Shown here one piece after another: positions 25,050-27,045 of a stretch of DNA of 27,045 nt (positions are counted from its first letter, which is position 1; every line of letters starts with the position of its first letter). The DNA is from an uncultured Clostridium sp. (GTDB taxonomy: Bacteria > Bacillota > Clostridia > Christensenellales > CAG-138), in contig UQNF01000020.1 in NCBI GenBank assembly GCA_900542285.1, positions 1 to 27,045 on the forward strand, given 5' to 3'. The notes under the pieces are model-generated. The model was not told where the DNA came from and did no database searches. It worked only from the letters and a program-made list of their open reading frames with translations. Both the position numbers and the translations under genes were made by a program.

Positions 25050-25095
25050 AAAAAACATTGCCGTTTGGGGCGAAATATACCGCAAAACCGCAATG
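25050..25095 (-). terminator. Rho-independent terminator upstream of glmS
   Basis: On the minus strand CATTGC and GCAATG close a long hairpin (25056-25095), with a further GGTTTTG/CCAAAC inner stem carrying a bulge, followed by TTTTTT. It is the likely end of the CNNM transcript, about 200 bases past that stop codon, or of an unrecognised short transcript unit. Confidence 0.72.
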
Positions 25096-25250
25096 CTTTT
25101 CGAAAATTGTCCGATCATGCATGAATCATTCTCGAAATATGGGCCGATAAGGGCAAAACCAAACTATTTTTCTCCCTTAATGTCTCTTCCATATCGTTTA
25201 TTGAAACTCTGCTCCCGATTGCGGCAAACAGAACAAAGACCACAGAAATA

Positions 25251-25278
25251 GGGTCGTCCGCCGATAGGCGGAAAACCC
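25251..25278 (-). repeat. 12-bp imperfect hairpin after the CNNM gene
   Basis: GGGTCGTCCGCC and GGCGGAAAACCC pair around a GATA loop with one mismatch and one G-T pair. It begins 22 bases beyond the CNNM stop. The following minus-strand bases (TATTTCTG) make only a weak T tract, so it may act as a partial terminator or a 3' end stabiliser. Confidence 0.5.
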
Positions 25279-25299
25279 TTAAACCGTTACGCAAGTAAT

Positions 25300-26676
25300 T
25301 TAGTTCTGCTCCTCCGCCTGCGCAGGCGGATTATTGACCACGACAAGCGTTTTTTCGATCCTGTGATCCTTGATTTCCAGAACATTTATATGCAGGTTTT
25401 CATAATCAAGTTCAAACGTCCTTCCGTCGGCAACTATGCTTCCATATATAGCGAACACAAAGCCGCCAAAGGTATCGTATTCACCATCCGGGAACCTGAA
25501 CTTAAGCGCATGGGTCACATCGTCTATCATAGCGGAGCCCATGATGCGCCAAGTGTTTTCATCCTCCCGGACTATTTCCTCAACATTCTCTTCCGGATCG
25601 TCCTCATCGTCAATATCGCCTACCAACTGTTCGAGCAGGTCATTCATGGTTACAATACCGGAAACTCCGCCATACTCATCAAGCACCACAGCCAGACTCC
25701 GCCTGCCATGCTGCATGTTTTTGAACAGTACATCCGCCTTGACTCCTTCCGGTACAAAATACGGCTGGCGCACAGCGTTGTTCATTACGCTGTCTATCGT
25801 ACGGTCGGTGAGCCTGAAATAGTCCTTTGCTTTCAGGATGCCTACGATGTCATCTGCAGATTCCGAGCAGATTGGATACAGTGAATGCCTGGTTTCATGA
25901 ATGATCCTGTCCCATTCGGCAATATCGTCCTCAAGGCTCAGCATAACAACATCGGTTCGATGTGTAGCGATCTCTTCAGCGGTCAAATCGTCAAATTCAA
26001 AAACATTCTGAATGAGTTCCTTTTCGGTGCTGTCAATGGTGCCGTTCTCGCTGCCGACATCCACCATCATGCGGATCTCCTCTTCCGTTACATTGTCGTC
26101 ATCCTGATTCGGATCTATCCTCATAAGCTTCAACACGCCGTTTGTCGAAACGGTCAGCAGCCAAACAAGGGGTGCAAAAAGCTTTGAAACCACCGTCAGC
26201 ATTCCGCTCATGCCAAGAGCAGTGCTCTCCGCTTTCTTCATAGCCACGCGTTTTGGAACGAGTTCGCCAAATACAAGGGTAATGTATGAGAGTATCACGG
26301 TGATGATTATGACTGCCACGGAATTTGGCAGGCCCGGGATCAGTTTTTGAAGGTAGACGGCAAAGTTGCCTGCCGCAAATGCGCTGCCCAGAAAGCCTGC
26401 GAGCGTTATCGCGACCTGAATAGTAGACAGGAATCGCGCAGGCTGGCTTGTAAGCTTTTTGAGCCTTGCCGCGCGCTTGTCGCCCTCCGATGCGAGCTTA
26501 TTGACCTTTGCATCGTTAATCGAAATAACAGCTATTTCGGCACAGGCAAATACTGCGTTGACGAAAATAAGCACGAACTGAAGCAGGATCTGCCAAACGA
26601 GCACGCCGGAGCCTCCGGATGCGGTAACCTGAGCGTCGGATAGCAGGCATATGAGGGGGTCGATGTCGGATGTCAT
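25300..26676 (-). CDS. CNNM/CorC (hemolysin-like) family membrane transporter
   Basis: Protein of 458 residues with the full three-part layout: a DUF21/CNNM membrane domain with four hydrophobic segments (about 24-180, containing the VFGELVPKRVA motif), a pair of CBS domains (about 215-345, VLDEYGGVSGIVTMNDLLEQLVGDI) and a C-terminal CorC_HlyC domain (about 365-450). Relatives such as MpfA and CorC are linked to Mg2+ efflux; the old hemolysin label is not meaningful. A linker between the CBS and CorC domains is very acidic (DDEDDPEENVEE). The ATG at 26676 has AAGGA 10 bases upstream; an in-frame codon at 26739 would lie inside the small upstream ORF. No M-box riboswitch is seen in the short leader. 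Confidence 0.93.
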   Translation of the reverse strand: MTSDIDPLICLLSDAQVTASGGSGVLVWQILLQFVLIFVNAVFACAEIAVISINDAKVNKLASEGDKRAARLKKLTSQPARFLSTIQVAITLAGFLGSAFAAGNFAVYLQKLIPGLPNSVAVIIITVILSYITLVFGELVPKRVAMKKAESTALGMSGMLTVVSKLFAPLVWLLTVSTNGVLKLMRIDPNQDDDNVTEEEIRMMVDVGSENGTIDSTEKELIQNVFEFDDLTAEEIATHRTDVVMLSLEDDIAEWDRIIHETRHSLYPICSESADDIVGILKAKDYFRLTDRTIDSVMNNAVRQPYFVPEGVKADVLFKNMQHGRRSLAVVLDEYGGVSGIVTMNDLLEQLVGDIDDEDDPEENVEEIVREDENTWRIMGSAMIDDVTHALKFRFPDGEYDTFGGFVFAIYGSIVADGRTFELDYENLHINVLEIKDHRIEKTLVVVNNPPAQAEEQN

Positions 26677-26698
26677 TAATTTAATTTCCTTTCTTTGT

Positions 26699-26845
26699 TT
26701 ATACTGCCGGCAAGGATGCTCGCAGGAATTTGGGTACAAAAAAGCACAGCCCCGCCAAAACCGAGGTCATGCCCATACTTCGCCTTATTCCGAACAGATT
26801 GGGGTTATCGGAGTCGCTACTGTCGCTACTGTCGTAACTATCCAC
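26699..26845 (-). CDS. Small ORF upstream of the CNNM transporter, function unknown
   Basis: A GTG-started ORF of 48 codons with AAAGG seven bases before the start. The first 13 residues are an acidic Ser/Asp run made by 9-base tandem repeats; residues 24-40 are hydrophobic (VLAGLCFFVPKFL), enough for a short membrane or membrane-associated helix. It begins about 36 bases after the predicted start site of a perfect-consensus promoter and ends 22 bases before the CNNM ATG, so it would be the first gene of the transcript. I do not recognise a family. It might be a small membrane partner or a leader peptide of the transporter, or an unconserved frame. Confidence 0.5.
   Translation of the reverse strand: MDSYDSSDSSDSDNPNLFGIRRSMGMTSVLAGLCFFVPKFLRASLPAV
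26813..26839. repeat. Three 9-base tandem repeats in the small ORF
   Basis: Two identical copies of GTCGCTACT (26813-26821, 26822-26830) and a third with two changes (26831-26839). On the minus strand they encode S-[YS]-D units in the N-terminus of the small ORF. Confidence 0.75.
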
Positions 26846-26858
26846 AAAAAATCCTTTC

Positions 26859-26873
26859 TGCAAGCTCCTTGCA
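26859..26873. repeat. Short hairpin in the CNNM operon leader
   Basis: TGCAAG and CTTGCA form a perfect 6-bp stem with a 3-base loop, between the start site and the ribosome site of the small ORF. An AGGAG-like sequence lies around the loop on the minus strand. It may shape the 5' end of the transcript; no known riboswitch matches. Confidence 0.35.
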
Positions 26874-26887
26874 AGTCATCGCAGTGT

Positions 26888-26916
26888 ATTATACTCAATA
26901 CGGATCTGTTTGTCAA
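26888..26916 (-). promoter_or_regulatory. Perfect-consensus promoter of the small ORF-CNNM operon
   Basis: Minus-strand -35 TTGACA (26911-26916), a 17-base spacer and -10 TATAAT (26888-26893). All twelve hexamer bases match. A 9-bp-arm inverted repeat overlaps the -35, which suggests that a strong promoter is held down by a repressor. Confidence 0.8.
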
Positions 26917-26939
26917 CTGTTTCGAATGCCACAAACAGA
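26905..26939. promoter_or_regulatory. Inverted repeat overlapping the -35 of the CNNM promoter, possible operator
   Basis: TCTGTTTGT (26905-26913) and ACAAACAGA (26931-26939) are perfect 9-bp arms separated by 17 bases. The left arm overlaps the promoter -35 and spacer. The layout fits a dimeric regulator with separated half-sites; the regulator is unknown. Confidence 0.45.
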
Positions 26940-26949
26940 CAGCCCTGTG

Positions 26950-26986
26950 CATAATAAATGCGGTTAACCCATCATTCCTTATTATG
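26950..26986. repeat. Inverted repeat with an internal GGTTAACC palindrome
   Basis: CATAATAA (26950-26957) and TTATTATG (26979-26986) are perfect 8-bp arms around a 21-base middle that contains the palindrome GGTTAACC (26962-26969). It lies upstream of the CNNM promoter, toward whatever gene begins right of the window. Confidence 0.4.
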
Positions 26987-26998
26987 TTAATGTTGAGG

Positions 26999-27045
26999 TA
27001 CAATACATGGGTAACAAATAAGAAGCAAGAGAAGGTTCTCCTGTG
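26999..27045 (+). promoter_or_regulatory. Possible -10 element and ribosome site for a gene beginning at the right edge
   Basis: TACAAT (26999-27004) could be a plus-strand -10, with no convincing -35. GAGAAGG (27029-27035) is seven bases before a GTG at 27043-27045, the last three bases of the window. This may be the start of a divergent gene, but no coding sequence is available to test it. Confidence 0.2.

Larger units (their letters stand above)
24955..25299. other. Intergenic region between glmS and the CNNM transporter
   Basis: These 345 bases hold the glmS promoter (25011-25038), a strong terminator (25050-25095) and a second hairpin (25251-25278), all read leftward. An open frame without a clear ribosome site runs through 25115-25294 on the minus strand (59 codons from TTG, 25 from an internal ATG at 25192). 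I did not find the conserved core of a glmS ribozyme or another known riboswitch. Confidence 0.5.

Noticed and set aside
26846..26887. Mg2+ (M-box) riboswitch before the CNNM transporter
   Set aside because: The leader before the small ORF is about 36 bases, too short for an M-box, and only a 6-bp hairpin is present.
26905..26939. tRNA T-arm-like string near TTTCGAATGCC
   Set aside because: No acceptor or anticodon stems pair around it; the symmetry is better explained as an operator-like inverted repeat.
26785..27003. 72-residue minus-strand frame across the right-edge promoter region
   Set aside because: It spans the perfect promoter and both inverted repeats, begins upstream of the -35, has no ribosome site, and overlaps the better-supported small ORF in another frame.

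Overview
The window reads as a chromosomal segment of a low-to-mid GC Gram-positive anaerobe, most likely an uncultured member of the Clostridia (Bacillota). Supporting signs: strong AGGAG-type ribosome binding sites, near-consensus TTGACA/TATAAT promoters (several with an extended TGn -10), a ThiI without a rhodanese domain paired with a NifS-like cysteine desulfurase, a class A PBP, a DUF368 (PopT-type) lipid carrier transporter, Hsp33, and tight operons with ATGA overlaps. No phage, insertion sequence, CRISPR array, rRNA or tRNA gene was seen. The lineage call is inference from gene content, not from a marker gene.

Layout, left to right. (1) At 5-33 a perfect-consensus promoter fires leftward out of the window. 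(2) 242-3275, minus strand: popT, a beta-class DNA N6-adenine methyltransferase and a DUF362 protein form one operon from a promoter at 3320-3348. (3) 3584-6948 is the only plus-strand block: a membrane-anchored D-Ala-D-Ala carboxypeptidase, a SAM methyltransferase and a chloramphenicol-acetyltransferase-like protein, from a promoter at 3472-3500 to a terminator at 6990-7030. (4) 7060-9024, minus: an HMA-domain protein, MnmA and DeoC, with their own promoter. (5) 9206-14429, minus: class A PBP, cysteine desulfurase and ThiI, with their own promoter and terminator. (6) 14584-24954, minus: nine genes in glmS, pyrimidine-nucleoside phosphorylase, queA, tgt, tsaE, tsaB, hslO, TPR protein, THUMP methyltransferase order, with gaps of 29 bases or fewer, or overlaps. 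(7) 25300-26845, minus: a CNNM/CorC-type transporter preceded by an unannotated 48-residue ORF, driven by a perfect-consensus promoter that overlaps a long inverted repeat.

Functionally the window joins envelope growth (glmS, class A PBP, D,D-carboxypeptidase, PopT) with RNA modification: queuosine (queA, tgt), t6A (tsaB, tsaE), s4U (thiI), s2U (mnmA), their probable sulfur donor (cysteine desulfurase) and a THUMP-domain guanine-N2 methyltransferase candidate. Two deoxynucleoside catabolism genes (deoC and the phosphorylase) sit in different operons.

Most genes are ordinary housekeeping genes and I see no complete undescribed multi-gene system. The most original signals are regulatory or small: a shared GGGA-N5-TCCC palindrome just downstream of the popT and PBP promoters; a 14-bp palindrome beside the PBP ribosome binding site; the translationally coupled CxxC mini-protein before MnmA; the small Ser/Asp-repeat ORF before the CNNM transporter; and the nested inverted repeats at the right edge.
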